Shown here: positions 1-10,717 of the stretch, one piece after another | Layout: every line of letters begins with the position of its first letter | Numbering within the stretch: position 1 is the stretch's first letter | DNA from: Hymenopellis radicata | Lineage: Eukaryota > Basidiomycota > Agaricomycetes > Agaricales > Physalacriaceae | Reading direction: 5' to 3' | Assembly: GCA_015501595.1 (NCBI GenBank) | Contig: JADNRX010000420.1 | Span: 1 to 44,990 of the forward strand | Length of the DNA: 44,990 bases | The notes under the pieces: model-generated | Told to the model about the DNA's origin: nothing | The model's input: only the letters and a program-made list of their open reading frames with translations | Databases searched by the model: none | Translations under genes and position numbers: made by a program

Positions 1-210
1 CCCGCGGTAACGTCTGCTGTCCGCACTTCCAAAAGAAGTAGACAAGCGTTTCCCGCGGCAGCTCCCCCCTGGATCGGCACCAACAGCAAACATCCGCCGC
101 CACCGAAGCACTTTAAACCCAAAGATATTCATGCAGCTTCACCGCAAGGTGCCGCAGGACCAAAGACCTTCTTCAACGGGTGCGATATTCCTTGTTTGAA
201 TTCGTTTTAA
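1..210 (+). CDS. Possible partial exon entering from the left edge
   Basis: Frame 1 is open from the first base to a TAA at 208-210, about 69 residues. The composition looks protein-like: Pro/Lys-rich with a PPPPKHFKPKD stretch, then GAAGPKTFFNGCD. No start codon lies inside, so this could be the tail of an exon from a gene to the left. I do not recognise a family, and no splice acceptor can be judged at the edge. The opposite strand also has a short open frame (139-381) without supporting features. Confidence 0.3.
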   Translation, partial: PAVTSAVRTSKRSRQAFPAAAPPWIGTNSKHPPPPKHFKPKDIHAASPQGAAGPKTFFNGCDIPCLNSF

Positions 211-429
211 TCCTAATATTCCGTAGGCATGGGTCAAGGCCGTTAGATTCGACGTTACAGTCATACTGTTCGATTGTGGCAACTTCGTTCGAATTGGTAT
301 TAGACACCGAGAAACCCAGACTCTCTTTTTAACTCCTCTGATTGACGTCTGTGACCCGGAGTCGTCATACGGTAAACTCAATGATTGGTCTTCATTTGTG
401 CATCTTCCAAGATATCTTTGCTCGACGCC

Positions 430-590
430 CAGTCCTGGATGCGCCCGTCGCCGAGCAGCCGCAGTCAGGCGCTTCGGGTTCGAACAAACGAAGCGCCGAC
501 CACGTCTCTCGGGAATCCTCGCCCAAACGTGGACGTCAAACCGAAGGTATCTCGCAACGAGCTCGAGTAGGTCCTGATACTATTGCGCCG
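430..590 (+). other. Possible upstream exon of the kinase-like pseudogene
   Basis: An open stretch encodes a Ser/Lys/Arg-rich segment containing KRSADHVSRESSPKRGR, which resembles the basic, disordered linker often found before the catalytic domain of basidiomycete kinase-like proteins. It lies about 330 bp before the recognisable kinase motifs on the same strand. The link is inferred from composition and position only; no splice pair connecting the two was established. Confidence 0.25.
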
Positions 591-914
591 GCACTATTTG
601 ACCTTTTGCTCATTGTCTCAGCGTCCGTCAACGACTTCGCGTGCATCGCGAATCCAGGATCGAATCAACCAGCCTAAAGAGTCGCGCCAAGGCACAAAAC
701 ACCGCCGAAGGATTTGCGCGTCGTACGTTTATTCGAGTTAAGATGTCGCATCCACGTTTCTAACATGAACCATAGCGCACGCATGGCTATTTTGAGACAC
801 ATCCTGTGCTTGCAGTGTATCTTCAGTACGGACACTATAATTCTCCAACTCCTCAGGTCTTCTTGCGCCGGACCATCCGGCTCGAAGATGTACAAGGCCG
901 CTACATGTCTTCCT

Positions 915-1530
915 ATCATCCTGACCTCGAAACTCGGCCGCGGAGCTACAGGAAAGGCGTACACGGCAGTTCTAGGACCGGGCTACGACAATTTGCCTGT
1001 AGTCGCTTGGTCGTCAAGCTTGCAGACACGAAGGACAGTCTCCAGTCTCTTCGTCATGAATATGACGTGTACTGTCACCTTCAGTCCCTCTGGGGTTCAT
1101 GGCATACCTTACGTTTTTGGTTATTATCAGGACAGCACCCGTGGGCTCGGTGTCCTTGTCCTGCATGACGTCGGAAACCCGCTAGGTCGACGAAATGGAT
1201 AGTAATAGAAGGATCAAATTCTCGTCTCCTGAACGGTGAGCTGACACTCAGTTTGTCTGCAAGTCGCTAAATTCAAGTCCAGGTCATCTCTGAAGCGAAT
1301 CCTCAAAGCCATTCATTCTAAGGGCGTCCTGCACCGTGATCTACGCTCTTGGAATATGATGTGCAATCAACACGGCGAGGTGTCCATTATCGATTTTGAT
1401 CGTGCCAGCCTCAAGGCTTCGAAGGAGGAATTCTCCAAAGAATTAGCTCGCTTGACGCGGTTCCTGGATGGCGAATTTGTTGATGAAGAGGCTGTTTATT
1501 GGATCTCACGATATTCCGTCCGACATCGAG
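915..1530 (+). pseudogene. Broken protein kinase-like gene (basidiomycete family)
   Basis: Kinase motifs occur in the right order but in changing frames. They are a glycine-rich loop LGRGATGKAYTAVL near 935-975, the strand with the conserved lysine (VVKLADT) near 1010-1030, LRHEYDVYCHLQSL to about 1090, YVFGYYQDSTRGLGVLVLHDVG near 1110-1180, a catalytic loop VLHRDLRSWN near 1327-1358, and IIDFDRASLKA near 1386-1418 (DFD where kinases have DFG). RFLDGEFVDEEAVYW follows. Frames change near 1010 and again near 1090 with no intron signals between, so at least two indels break the gene. The HRD and DFD residues are intact. In this family such proteins are predicted kinases of unknown substrate. 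An intron may lie between 1190 and 1280. Most likely a dead copy of a multicopy family. Confidence 0.75.
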
Positions 1531-1905
1531 GAGCGTATCGTGAACCCATCCACCTCCACTTGAAATCTTATCGGCGTCTATGTTGTAGCTTGACTATATT
1601 GACTATAACGTTATCTCCGTATTTCAAACTAGCATACTACATTCGAAGAGAAACACTACATGGATTTCCTAACGGTATCAAGTAAGGCTTTCAATCGTTG
1701 CTTATCTCAAGTTTCAAGTTCTTGTTCCCTGTCAGCATCAGATGCTTCTCCTTCCCATACCTTTCCCAAACGCCAATCGGTCACACAGAATAGTGGAGCC
1801 GAATTCGGAACTCCATCAGCATCGCCCCGTCTCACATGGATATTCGAGGCTTCCAGTGATCTATGCACAAACGAGCGTTGGGCGAAGAATGCCTCAATTT
1901 GATCT

Positions 1906-2457
1906 CTATGTCGGAATCAGTACATGCCGACGCCGCAGAAGGCGGCAGAACAGAAAGACGTACATGATAGCTTGCTCAACTCCTGTATGCTGGCACAGCA
2001 TCATCCGACAGAGGTCGATATGTATCTGTGTCGACAGGTTCCAAAAACAGAACACCAAAGTCGTGATCTTGGGTGACGAATAGACCGAGGTGGCGCTGAA
2101 TGACGGTGATGCAAGACGTTCTAACGCTTGATGAACGCGGAGCTGGTTCACGAGGCTGCCTACGTCGACACTGTTTCGAGCGACTAGTCCCAGGAACGTG
2201 GGGCGATAATGGGCATCATTTTCCAAGTTCGCGCCCAAGTTGCAAACTAGTAAGCTTCTGTCGACGCCCTTGTTGTTTTGGGGGAGAACGACAACAGCAG
2301 TGTTGAGCGCCGACGCTTCTGATGAAGCCGCCGTACCATCGACTCCGGCATGGTCAAAGTTTTGAAGATTGAGAACTCCGCCCTCCGGGAGGCTCAAATA
2401 CAGGTATAACGACACCGTATTTCCACAGAAACGCATTGCTACATGCTGGGAAGTCAT
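1906..2457 (-). CDS. Unrecognised ORF, possibly the 3' part of the next gene
   Basis: A minus-strand frame of 183 codons is open here. The first two thirds, including VAMRFCGNTVSLYLYLSL and LEQ-poor, Ala/Ser/Val-rich sequence, look protein-like; the last third becomes Cys/Arg-rich and less convincing. It follows the 2535-4175 gene on the same strand after a GTAAGG donor-like site near 2540 and a CCCAG acceptor-like site near 2445, but the phases do not match, so I leave it separate. No family recognised. Confidence 0.25.
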   Translation of the reverse strand: MTSQHVAMRFCGNTVSLYLYLSLPEGGVLNLQNFDHAGVDGTAASSEASALNTAVVVLPQNNKGVDRSLLVCNLGANLENDAHYRPTFLGLVARNSVDVGSLVNQLRVHQALERLASPSFSATSVYSSPKITTLVFCFWNLSTQIHIDLCRMMLCQHTGVEQAIMYVFLFCRLLRRRHVLIPT

Positions 2458-2534
2458 TACTTGGTGACGAAAATCCTCGGGGCTCTAATGGTGGCTCATC
2501 AGTTTACTTTTGACAGTTATCAGATGCAGAAACC

Positions 2535-4175
2535 TTACGCTAGGCCAACGCAGGGCTGGAAGCGGTCTCTGGGTCCTGGATAAGTCATCTGTCCAGCGAT
2601 GTGGAACTCAATTCTCACCGAAGCTCCGTTCCTAACGTTCGTCTTAGTATCCACATGATATCCTCCGCGCCAGGGCGTGATATTAAATTCGGCGGGATTC
2701 AGCATTCGCGAGGGAAACGAAGTCTTAGTTTGGTCCATTCCTTGAGCCGTCTTTGCGAGTTGTGCACGCTGAGCACCATCGACGGTAATAAGCGATACGA
2801 GTCCAGTGTGAAGTCTCATATGATGTGGACCGCGAGGACCGGAAACGGCATTCTGGGGATCCGCTCTTATTCCCGGGATATAGTGAATATCTGAGAGGAG
2901 CAAGGATTGCGTCGCCCGATGTCGCAGCGCAATCATCTCATAGTTCCGCCATTGATGACTCCAACCGTACCCTCGATGGTGACTAGCTCTGCCCACAACT
3001 GGAACGCCAATCAGAAAATGTTATCAGCAAGGAGAAGAAACTTACGTACCTGTTGTATTATACAGCGAGCAGTCCTATAGTCAGCCTTCAAAGGACGTAC
3101 AGCGTTAATGAAGGCGGTGCATGTGACATCCTTGCGCTCCGCCACTCGGGAAACGAACTCCTCAAGTATCGGGGAATCAAATCGTGCGCATCGTCCAGAT
3201 ACCTTCCATTTCCTTGTATCAGCATCGACACATCCACGCGAAGGACATCTGGGCCCCTTCGTGCCCCATTCGCTGCATGAGACCCATTGAAAGATCTTGG
3301 TCGATTGGCAGATTTCTCGAATAGCAATCATGACTGGAAGGGTGGCGCAGGCAATGTCCTTGAACTCCCACGCTGCCAACGGAGAGAAGTCCTGCGTGAT
3401 GACCTCTTGCATGGCCTTCGCCATCTCGGGCCTGAAGTTGCTCGACGGAGCGTCAAGATACGTAGGATTCACGTATAGACAGGCGTCGGGAAGTGCTTTC
3501 GTTTGGTCCGGATCGGTTTTCCTTGAGCCACTGAAACAGGCCGCGTCCTGCCGAAGCAACTCGAGGCCAGACGCCATCCACAGACACAGCAGTCGAGAAC
3601 AAGTCGGCAGCAGCTCTCTGAGGAAAGACGAACGCGCTCGTGATGGTGTCCTCGCTGTACACCTCAAAGTTCGTTCTCTTCCAGTTGTGCGCGGACGAGC
3701 GACCACGGTCGGAATAGTCGTAGACTGGCGCTGGCCAGCCCTCGGTGGGGTTCCTGGACAGCATCCCCTGACAAATGAGGGCTAGGTCATGCGTCATTCC
3801 GGGAAGAACAGACGTGCGACGCAGGAGGAGGTCTTTCCGTATATGCCGATCAAAGGTTGTCGTTCGTCGGGTGGAGTGCCGTTTCACTGGAACCGTGGTA
3901 TAAAGGTTCTGCGTGGTGCCCGTTCTCGGTGGCGGTGCGGCGGGCGTTTCGGCACGAGGAGATTCTTGGTTGGTTCTGGACTGTTTCCGCTTGACAGATG
4001 CGTGAGAAGTGGTCAACAACGATTTCGAGGTCTGGATACGACCAAGCTTGGAGAAGAAGCGCCCCAGCCTCCAATTCAGGAAGCTTTCAAGTGAAGATGG
4101 ATGAGGAAAGGCACAGAATTCGGGATCGACGTTCGCGTCGGGTGCGGGTTCCGACATATCTACAGCCGAGCCCAT
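2535..4175 (-). CDS. Unrecognised multi-exon gene with one frame break
   Basis: The ATG at 4175 opens a frame encoding about 210 residues with a Lys/Arg/Pro-rich stretch, then DRHIRKDLLLRRTSVLPGM and FEVYSEDTITSAFVFPQRA. Near 3525 the protein-like sequence passes to another frame (ALPDACLYVNPTYLDAP, then LAAWEFKDIACATLPVMIA). One extra A in an AAAA run would explain the shift. A clean intron follows: donor GTAAGT at 3045, acceptor CAG ending at 2999 (47 nt, phase 1). The next exon contains RASHHRGYGWSHQWRNYE and TPWRGGYHVDTKTNVRNGAS and reaches a stop at 2535. A cysteine-rich patch (SEWGTKGPRCPSRGC) near 3250 could bind metal. I do not recognise the family. It is either a live gene with a sequence error or a young pseudogene. 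Confidence 0.55.
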
Positions 4176-4503
4176 GTAACGTTAGACTCAATGGTAACGA
4201 TTCCGAAATACGATTACCTGGGAAATTGAAAAGACTACAGCAGGATTTGGTGGCGAGTACTATTCGTGAGCTATACCAGACAAGGGAAGACGCACTGACG
4301 TTAAATAGGAAGCTGTCCGATGCCTCTTCTATTCCTGGAATAAGGCATACTCGAACCGACAACCACAGAAAAAGACGGTTTCTTGTTCTACATCACATCA
4401 GCTTCCCCAGCGACACTGTTGGACAGGATACCCTTCAACCTCAACTATCAAGAAACACCGTGGCGATGGCAATTCAATAATAACCGAGGTACGTGTTGAC
4501 TGT

Positions 4504-4656
4504 TACTGTACTATTACGACCTTATCTTCACAAATTTTTAGAAAAAAAAAAATTCTGAAAGCTCGATAAGGATTTCCAGGCGATCGGCGGGGTCCGATAA
4601 GATAAAATGACCCGCCGTTACGCGTTATGCGAAGATGAGGTCGTAATAGTACAGTA
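4504..4656. mobile_element. 153-bp MITE, TACTGTA superfamily (short form)
   Basis: It starts TACTGTACTATTACGACC and ends with the inverse; the terminal inverted repeats match at 25 of the outer 26 bases. Target duplication is consistent with TA included in the termini. It has no coding capacity. It matches in length the copy at 38737-38889. It lies about 330 bp upstream of the minus-strand gene starting at 4175. Confidence 0.8.
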
Positions 4657-5290
4657 TACCCTTCAAGAACAAAAGCCCGAAGAATTAGTTGATATGCTGC
4701 ATCATAAGACTCTAGGTTCATCTCCAGATTGCCTAGGATCAGCATCAATATCACAGCAATGTGTCACTCCATACCTATTACCGATAGACATGGCCCATAG
4801 AGCAATGTGTAGGTCCAACACAGTTAAATCGTTCCGACCGACTATTCAAGTCGCGCTCAAAAGTTCCTCGCAATCGGTACCCACAGGAGAGATCCTGAAC
4901 ACTGGTTGACGCACTTCAATTGACGGTCACGGTCCGGCAGCGATGGCTCCCAACAATAGCATGCATGGGAAACGTACGGAATGACCTATGACTCGCGTGT
5001 GAGTATAATACAATGAAGCTTCAAATCGGTGCTGACCTGCCAAACAAAGCTTCGTGTGGGTCCCGTCTCCCACATCGCTCAGCAGATCCCATCGTCTCAT
5101 TGTTACAGATATAGTCTAGCGTTTGGCTCTGCGCGAGACAATACTCACTGTTTCGAACTCAAGGGCCATGATATAATCGGTAAGATTTGATGTCCCTCCA
5201 CAACCCCAGTTCCATCCTACGCCGACACCACGTAAGAATTTGGCATATTCTGAGAGCACGGGCTTACTTTGCTGCAGGCCACAGGACGGC
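4657..5290. other. Intergenic, nothing firm
   Basis: A plus-strand frame from 4657 to 4909 is open and mildly protein-like, but its start would lie inside the MITE and no homology is recognised. The rest holds no gene that I can support. The 5' flank of the gene starting at 5291 lies here. Confidence 0.3.
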
Positions 5291-6342
5291 ATGCCACCTA
5301 AATCGCGGCCAGTACCCTCGACTACTGACAGTCGAACGAAAAAAGGCAAAAGTCTTAGCAAGAGCATTGGAGATGGCATAGAAAGAGGCGTCGCAACTCT
5401 TGGTCGTGTATTTTCAGGCAAGTCAGCTAAAGACGACGATGGGGAAAAGCGTACGAAAGGGAGTCGCGATGTCCTTTCATCACCAGCGAAGGAAGTTCCT
5501 CCCAAGACTAATAGTCGGAAGGTACGCACCACATTGCTCGCAGTGCTATTCTGACACAACAGATAGGCTGTACGAACGTCATCTGGAGCAGCAACGAAGA
5601 AGAAAAGCAATGTTTTAGAAGAAGTTCCGAAGCCAGTTGTAGGTCGTAATCGCTCTACCTTGAAATAACATTTGACGCATATTGTAGATGCCGCGACGGA
5701 TCCCGAGAGTGAGGCGAGTCGAGGTTACACGTGATGAGGCGAGTTCCGGTTCTGTCTCGATAGAATGTTCCTATAACAGGCTTTTAGAACGCCAGGAGGG
5801 TGGCTCAACGCCGAATGATCGTTGAGGGGTTAAATGACATCGGGAAAGGATACACAGAGCAAGACGTGCGCAACGTTCTGGCTAGTACTCGAATGTACGA
5901 CGTGTTCCCGCACATGCTGGAGGGAGAGACGCGCGCCGAAGCCGAACCACTTGAGGACGACGAGGGCTTTTTAATCGACGGCATGGTCATGCCCGATGAC
6001 TCACTTGAACGTGAGACAGAGAGAGCTGCTAGACGTCAAGCGCCGCCGCAGGCCGACATAGGTAATCCAACGGAGCCCGAATATTACGACGTGCAAGGGG
6101 AGGATACGTCATCTGAGGAGGAGGATGCTGCGTGGCTGACCAGCGGTTTGGGCGTAGCTGGACCTTCGAATAAGTCGAAGGCATCTCTGTTTACCAGAGA
6201 TGACTCATCGATGAAGAGCGCTTTTTCGGAGGACTCGGCGAGGGCTAGCTGGCATGCGACTGCGACTGAGGCGATACCTGTGGCGGGGCCCTCGAAGACA
6301 CCGAATGCCAGAGGAGTTCGCTTTGGGAAAGCAAACAAATAG
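5291..6342 (+). CDS. Four-exon charged hypothetical protein, 298 aa
   Basis: Exons 5291-5521, 5567-5642, 5688-5730 and 5796-6342 join in phases 0, 1 and 2 to give 897 nt with no internal stop. Introns are 45, 45 and 65 nt with GT and AG ends (GTACGC, GTCGTA, GTGATG donors). The protein begins MPPKSRPVPSTTDSRTKKGK. It has a basic, low-complexity N-terminal third, then a folded-looking core RMIVEGLNDIGKGYTEQDV and NVLASTRMYDVFPHMLEGE, an acidic stretch with EDTSSEEEDAAW, and a basic tail GVRFGKANK. No membrane segment or signal peptide is seen. The core looks like a conserved basidiomycete domain, but I cannot name a function; the charge pattern would suit a nuclear or scaffold protein. The second donor (GTCGTA) is weak, so a small model error there is possible. 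A MITE begins 8 bp after the stop. Confidence 0.7.
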
Positions 6343-6350
6343 ATCAACAG

Positions 6351-6588
6351 TACTGTAGTATTTCGATCAATTCGTCAGGTCTTGTGACCTGTGACCGGGT
6401 CTGACGAAATTTTCGTTTCGTCAGATTACCATATAAGGCAATAGCCGACGCGGCGGAGCTGCGTCGGGAGGCCAGCGGGGGCCCCGCCAGGGAGTTTTTC
6501 GCAAAATTTCCAGTGACCGTTGTGACATTTCGTCAATTCGAAGGTCCTTGTGACCTGTGACGAACGAATTGAACGAAATAGTACAGTA
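6351..6588 (+). mobile_element. MITE A1, 238 bp
   Basis: TACTGTAGTATTTCGA opens it and TACAGTA closes it. Inside are CTTGTGACCTGTGACC near both ends in inverse orientation, a CGAAATTTTCG palindrome and a GC-rich centre. Its left terminus (TATTTCGATCAATTCG) is intermediate between the two sub-families in this window (TTTCATTCAATTCG and TTTCGACC). It lies in the presumed 3' UTR of the 5291-6342 gene and is the most diverged of the A copies. Confidence 0.85.
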
Positions 6589-7418
6589 CGACATGCCCAT
6601 TGTGTAAAATACGTACAAGCGAGATGAAATCTTAAATCGGAAATCGAGGCGCATGGCGAATGCAGTGAAATCGTCGAGTCCTGTGAAGATTAAAGGCGGC
6701 AAATGTCGAAGGCCAGAAAAAAAGCTGCCGTCGGCCCCGGCGGCCGATCGTGTGTTGCCCAAATATGGGACCAAGCCCCTAACCTTCCTTTGCCTCCGCC
6801 ATTCTTGGTCACGTATTGCTCTTTGCCTTCGCACTCGTCGCCGCGCCGCTCTATGTAATGAGAACTACTTCTGGTATCTTCATGGCGGACTCATCTGAGA
6901 CTATGATTAGCCCGATTTGAGACGCCGGACTAGACTCGCACCTGTTCTCGGCGTGGCCGTTTCCGCCATTCTCTGCCTTGTTACCGACCGCACCGACGTC
7001 GAGGCTGTCGATCCTGGTGGCGGAGCTCTACGATAATGGTGAGCTCAGTCACAGACGCCAGACTGCAGACTCGTACCTGTCAGATCCTCGGCTGGTCCCT
7101 TGATTTCCTGCATGCTCTGCCTTTTCGTGGACGCGTTACTGGATCAACAGTCTCCGCCGCTTTACTCGAGGGAAAACTATCAAGGCGAAGGCGAGAAAAA
7201 AAGCCTGAGAATGACATCATGACACGGCATCTGACGGTGCCACCGTCAGCACGCCACTGTCAGCACGCCCTCGCTCAGAAACAAACTCAGCTACCTACTC
7301 TCAACAGTCTTTTTATCACGGATTAAGTGAATGGTAAGCATCAGTCGCCTACTGGGAGTGATACACATCCAGGATCGCTAGTTCTTCTAGAATGACACAC
7401 CGTGACTACTAGTGTCAA
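6589..7418. other. No supported gene
   Basis: Only short open frames without recognisable motifs are present on both strands. Small direct repeats (TCAGCACGCC) occur near 7246-7270. This stretch may be decayed transposon sequence, given the reverse-transcriptase remnant that follows. Confidence 0.3.
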
Positions 7419-7679
7419 TTGGACGTGGAAACACCAGAGCACGCGATACTACTTTGCGGCGCATCGCGCGCGCCACAGACGGTGCGTGATGTTTTCCTGA
7501 CCAGCTGTATAAGGCTCCATGGTTACTAGTAAACCAGGCTGGCCACTTGTCCCCGGCTCAATTTCTGCAGTGGGTAATCTACACGACTCGGAAACGGTGT
7601 CACTCACAGCTAAGGATGGTTATGAGGTGCTGACCCGGTTCTATGCTGCACCGGTACCATTGGTTCGTCCGATAGCTTA
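7419..7679 (+). pseudogene. Remnant of a non-LTR retrotransposon polyprotein C-terminus
   Basis: The frame at 7419 encodes CQLDVETPEHAILLC, the Cys...ET-x-EH...Cys motif typical of the C-terminal zinc-binding region of fungal non-LTR reverse-transcriptase polyproteins. It stops at about 7527, and near 7630 another frame gives GYEVLTRFYAAPVPLVRP before a TAA at 7677-7679, as such proteins end. The upstream polymerase domain is not recognisable. At least one frameshift and stops show that it is dead. There is no poly-A tail or target duplication visible. Confidence 0.5.
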
Positions 7680-8071
7680 AACATGGTGTTGATTCTAGCT
7701 TTCTACAGGTCCTTTGTTTTACCCCCTGCTGACGGTGCGCTCGAGAGAGATAGTCTTATGGACAGTAGGTACGCGACAGGTTTCTTAATTGAAGCCTAAT
7801 CGTGTCACTGTATCTAGCCGGCGTTTCTCATGGGACCGAGCCGAGTAATTTTACATTCCTTTCCTTTCCTTTGGTGCAGGACCGGGTTGAAAGGATCACT
7901 ACTGTTGAATGGCGCTTCACGATCGGCAAGTTTCATGAATCCCGCCCCATGGCATTTTTTCAATGACAGATCCAATCCCCAGCCGCTTGTCTGTGTCACG
8001 TAGACATCACAGTCACTTTTCTAGTGGATACTTATCCCCGCGGCCCCGCGGACTTAACTCCCCACCCTTCC
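7680..8071. other. Upstream region of the 8072 gene
   Basis: No coding sequence is supported here. A short TTTCC tandem (TTCCTTTCCTTTCC) occurs near 7857-7872. The proximal promoter of the gene at 8072 must lie here, but I see no unambiguous TATA or CCAAT motif. Confidence 0.3.
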
Positions 8072-8590
8072 ATGGCTCGTACCCAGGACGAATTAGCGGC
8101 ATACCTCATTGACGTGGCGGCATCTTCGCCGTTGTCAGTATGCTCTATTATCGTGTATGTTGCCGCTGTGATAAACATGGTCATCCTGGCTGTATGGCCG
8201 GGCAATGTCTTGTCGGAAACACGCCGTCAATTAGACGAGACGAGGAACTGGCTCGAAGAACATTCGCGTCAGAGGGCTAACGGGTCTATCCATCGTATCT
8301 GCGCCTCGGGTCACTACGCCTTGGACGAGTACGTACTACTCATCTCACGTCGTTGAATTGCGCTGAGCCACTGTTCCAGAATTCACGATCGTGTTCATGA
8401 CTTGGAGTCTCTTCATCACCGTACCACCGGCGTGTTCAAGTACATCAGGAAAAACCCCACTAGCAAATTCCTCCAAAAATGTTTTGTAAAAGCCCATATT
8501 CGTAGAATTAGCGCAATGTGCTTGTTTCAGTTAAAAATAGGTATAAAAAACTTGCCAATCACACTTTTTGATCCTTGTTCTGCAAAATAA
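8072..8590 (+). CDS. Two-exon single-pass membrane/coiled-coil protein, 155 aa
   Basis: The ATG at 8072 has a good context (CCATGG). Exon 1 8072-8328 and exon 2 8380-8590 are joined by a 51-nt intron (GTACGT donor, branch GCTGAG, TTCCAG acceptor) in phase 2, giving 468 nt. Residues about 18-42 form a hydrophobic segment (SIIVYVAAVINMVILAVW) suited to one membrane span. The following part (LSETRRQLDETRNWLEEH) is amphipathic and probably coiled-coil, and continues across the junction as IHDRVHDLESLHHRTTG. The C-terminal 40 residues are less protein-like, so a further intron or an earlier end is possible. No family or function is recognised. Confidence 0.6.
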
Positions 8591-9168
8591 GTCGGAATCC
8601 GGGAGTCTTTGTGTTAAGAAAATGGTCGCATATTTTTACACCTCATAGAGCCTCTACAGCCCTCTCTTGATCAATGAAGTTGCAGTCCGAATTGTTGAGG
8701 GGGAGCGGTAGCCAGGTCAACGTCGATAAAGCAAAAGAGGAAGTCAATCGAAATGCAAATCGTTCAAGTCCATTTCAAACTCCGGACCGGACCGATGCCC
8801 AAAACGAACCATGGCCAAACACGGTTGGACACACCTTTCCTTCACTCCATGACCTGCCAGACGCTTTCAACCACTGCGTGCGACAAGCACCTAGTTTTCT
8901 GCGTCAATGTCTTCGCGTCGCCGCTGCGCTGGCAACCTGCAACACTGGCAACCTTCAGGAAGCACATTTTTCTCCGGCAGGGACCGCAAGGTGCGTCTTT
9001 TGTCCGTCCACACCGCGCAAGTTCCAGTGTTCACTCCTTTCCAGCCCACCAACAAACTCAACGGCTCGTGGGCTGGAACACGGGTTCGTGAATCTTTTCA
9101 TTTGTAGCACCAGTACGCGCCTCGCCCATCGTCTATGTACGCGGCATGGTATTGACCTCTGCTAATCA
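8591..9168. other. No firm gene; possible upstream exons
   Basis: Overlapping plus-strand frames at 8674-9165 are open in more than one frame, and none contains a recognised motif. Upstream exons of the repeat-rich gene to the right may be hidden here, but no splice set could be closed. Confidence 0.25.
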
Positions 9169-9983
9169 GCTCTGGCTGCGACCCGACGACGTCTGCTTGT
9201 TGGACCGCGACGAAACCGATACGGCTGCCAGGAACGCGGTACAGGCGTGAGCGAGATCGTCGCGCACTCGACCCGGACCATAGGGTTTACCTCATACCAG
9301 CAGACTGCTAGCATAACGCAGTACGTCAGACGTTCCCTACTCATCCCGTTGTCTGACTCGCGTATGCAGCCCGCTATATTCCGCCTCCAAGAGTGAAGAG
9401 GACGTTGCACATGGCGCGGACGGAAGAGAAAGAGAAAAGTCGAGGAGACGAACGACGACGACGCAGAGGCGACCGCTGAGAGCGAGCCGGAGAAGAAAAA
9501 GGTGCGTCTACCTTGCGCGTTCTGTTTTTAGGTTTTGAATGCTGCAGGCCAAGCCGTCATCCTAGGCTGCGTTTGTGAGGCCAGCATCGAAGGCTGCGTC
9601 CGTTAAGCCGGCGTCGAGGGCCGCGTCTGTGAAGCCGTCGTTCAAGGCATCCAACAAGCCTGCATCCCGCGCTGCGTCGGCCAAGCCAGCGTCCCGCGCA
9701 GCCAGCAAGAAGCCTGCGCAGCGAGCAAGAAACCATCGTCCAAGGTCCGTCCTTCATCCATATCTTCCAGTCCTGTCCATTCATGCATACACGGCCATCC
9801 GCCGCGTATGTGCCCATATATTCCATTTCGCCTTTCCTTCCTGCAGTCGCTAATTCTTTTTTCTGTTTTGTCCTCTAGGTCAGAGTCGCAGAGCCCGCTG
9901 CTGCGCCTACCCCCGTGGAGGAGACTATCGCCAAAGAGCCAGAAGAGGAGGCAGAGGCAGAGGCTGCTGCTGCCGAGGGTTAG
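9169..9983 (+). pseudogene. Lys/Ala/Pro-repeat gene, apparently broken
   Basis: Three protein-like blocks lie in order on the plus strand. A short exon (LWLRPDDVCLLDRDETD, from 9169) ends at a GTGAGC donor. A basic-acidic block (RKRKRKVEETNDDDAEAT) ends at a GTGCGT donor near 9500. After a TGCAG acceptor near 9548 comes an exon of KPASRAASVKP-type repeats, histone-H1-like in composition. A last block after CTCTAG near 9888 is Glu/Ala-rich and ends at TAG 9981-9983. Two defects are seen: a TAG inside the repeat exon near 9563, where neighbouring repeats have AAG, and a stop or frame change between the first two blocks. Such proteins are typically nuclear or disordered. It could be a live gene with wrong borders, but the in-repeat stop argues for decay. 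Confidence 0.4.
9577..9720 (+). repeat. Tandem repeat encoding KPASRAASVKP-like units
   Basis: Imperfect units of about 24-33 nt, built on AAGCCNGCGTCNNGGGCNGCGTC, are repeated about five times. They encode variants of KPASRAASV. Mutations in single units include the AAG to TAG change just upstream. Confidence 0.7.
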
Positions 9984-10717
9984 GGCTACTCCCGTTGTGA
10001 GGCAAGGTTCACAGCTCGGTGCAGTTAGTTATTTAGCTACCTCTGTATTGCAGTAGGCTACTAGTACCTCGCTGTATCAATATGTACTTGAATATATGAT
10101 GCTTTGACCACTTTCCATCTGTGTGTACCGCAATGCAAGGCCCAATAAGCTAAATAACCTCCTGCTGACCCATCCTTACTCTCACTGACCTCGACTTCCC
10201 GGAACTGAAACTAACTTTCCGCTATTAAGGGGTTAGTGAATTTTTCCTATTTCTGCTATTCAACTGAAACGACAGAATGTTGGTATTCTATAGATATCTC
10301 AGGTATTTAAAGTGTTTTAGCAGGAATTTGCCAGTGGGGCAATTCCTGATGTATGCTAGAGGTGGTTACAGCCTCTACGTAGAATCGTGCGCGTGCAGGC
10401 GTGATGCGACGGCGTTAAGACACAGCCTCGAACGACAGGTACCTGATATTCATCTCAAAAGACGTCTCTGTCGGTAGACTAATGTCCTTTAGATTAGGAA
10501 ATTAGACTCACCGCCGGTCATCTGAAGAGTGCTCGCACTCGTGAATACCCGCGTATCTGACAATGTCACTCTTCGGTTCTCATGAATCTGATCTACTTGG
10601 ACGTATATTTCATACCAGTACAGTCTCAGTAGTGCTGCACTTCCACGCCGTCGATACTTATTATACATGGCTTCCTTCTCGTCTTCCATCTCAACTTGAG
10701 TTGCTCCGCGCAAACGT
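9984..10717. other. Intergenic, no supported gene
   Basis: This stretch is moderately AT-rich with short frames only. It contains the presumed 3' flanks of the repeat gene on the left and of the F-box gene on the right. Confidence 0.35.

Noticed and set aside
5661..5800. Apparent frameshifts in the 5291-6342 gene
   Set aside because: They disappear when 45-, 45- and 65-nt introns are placed; the four exons give 897 nt without a stop.
7241..7280. Short direct repeats (TCAGCACGCC) as a possible array
   Set aside because: Only two or three copies without regular spacing.
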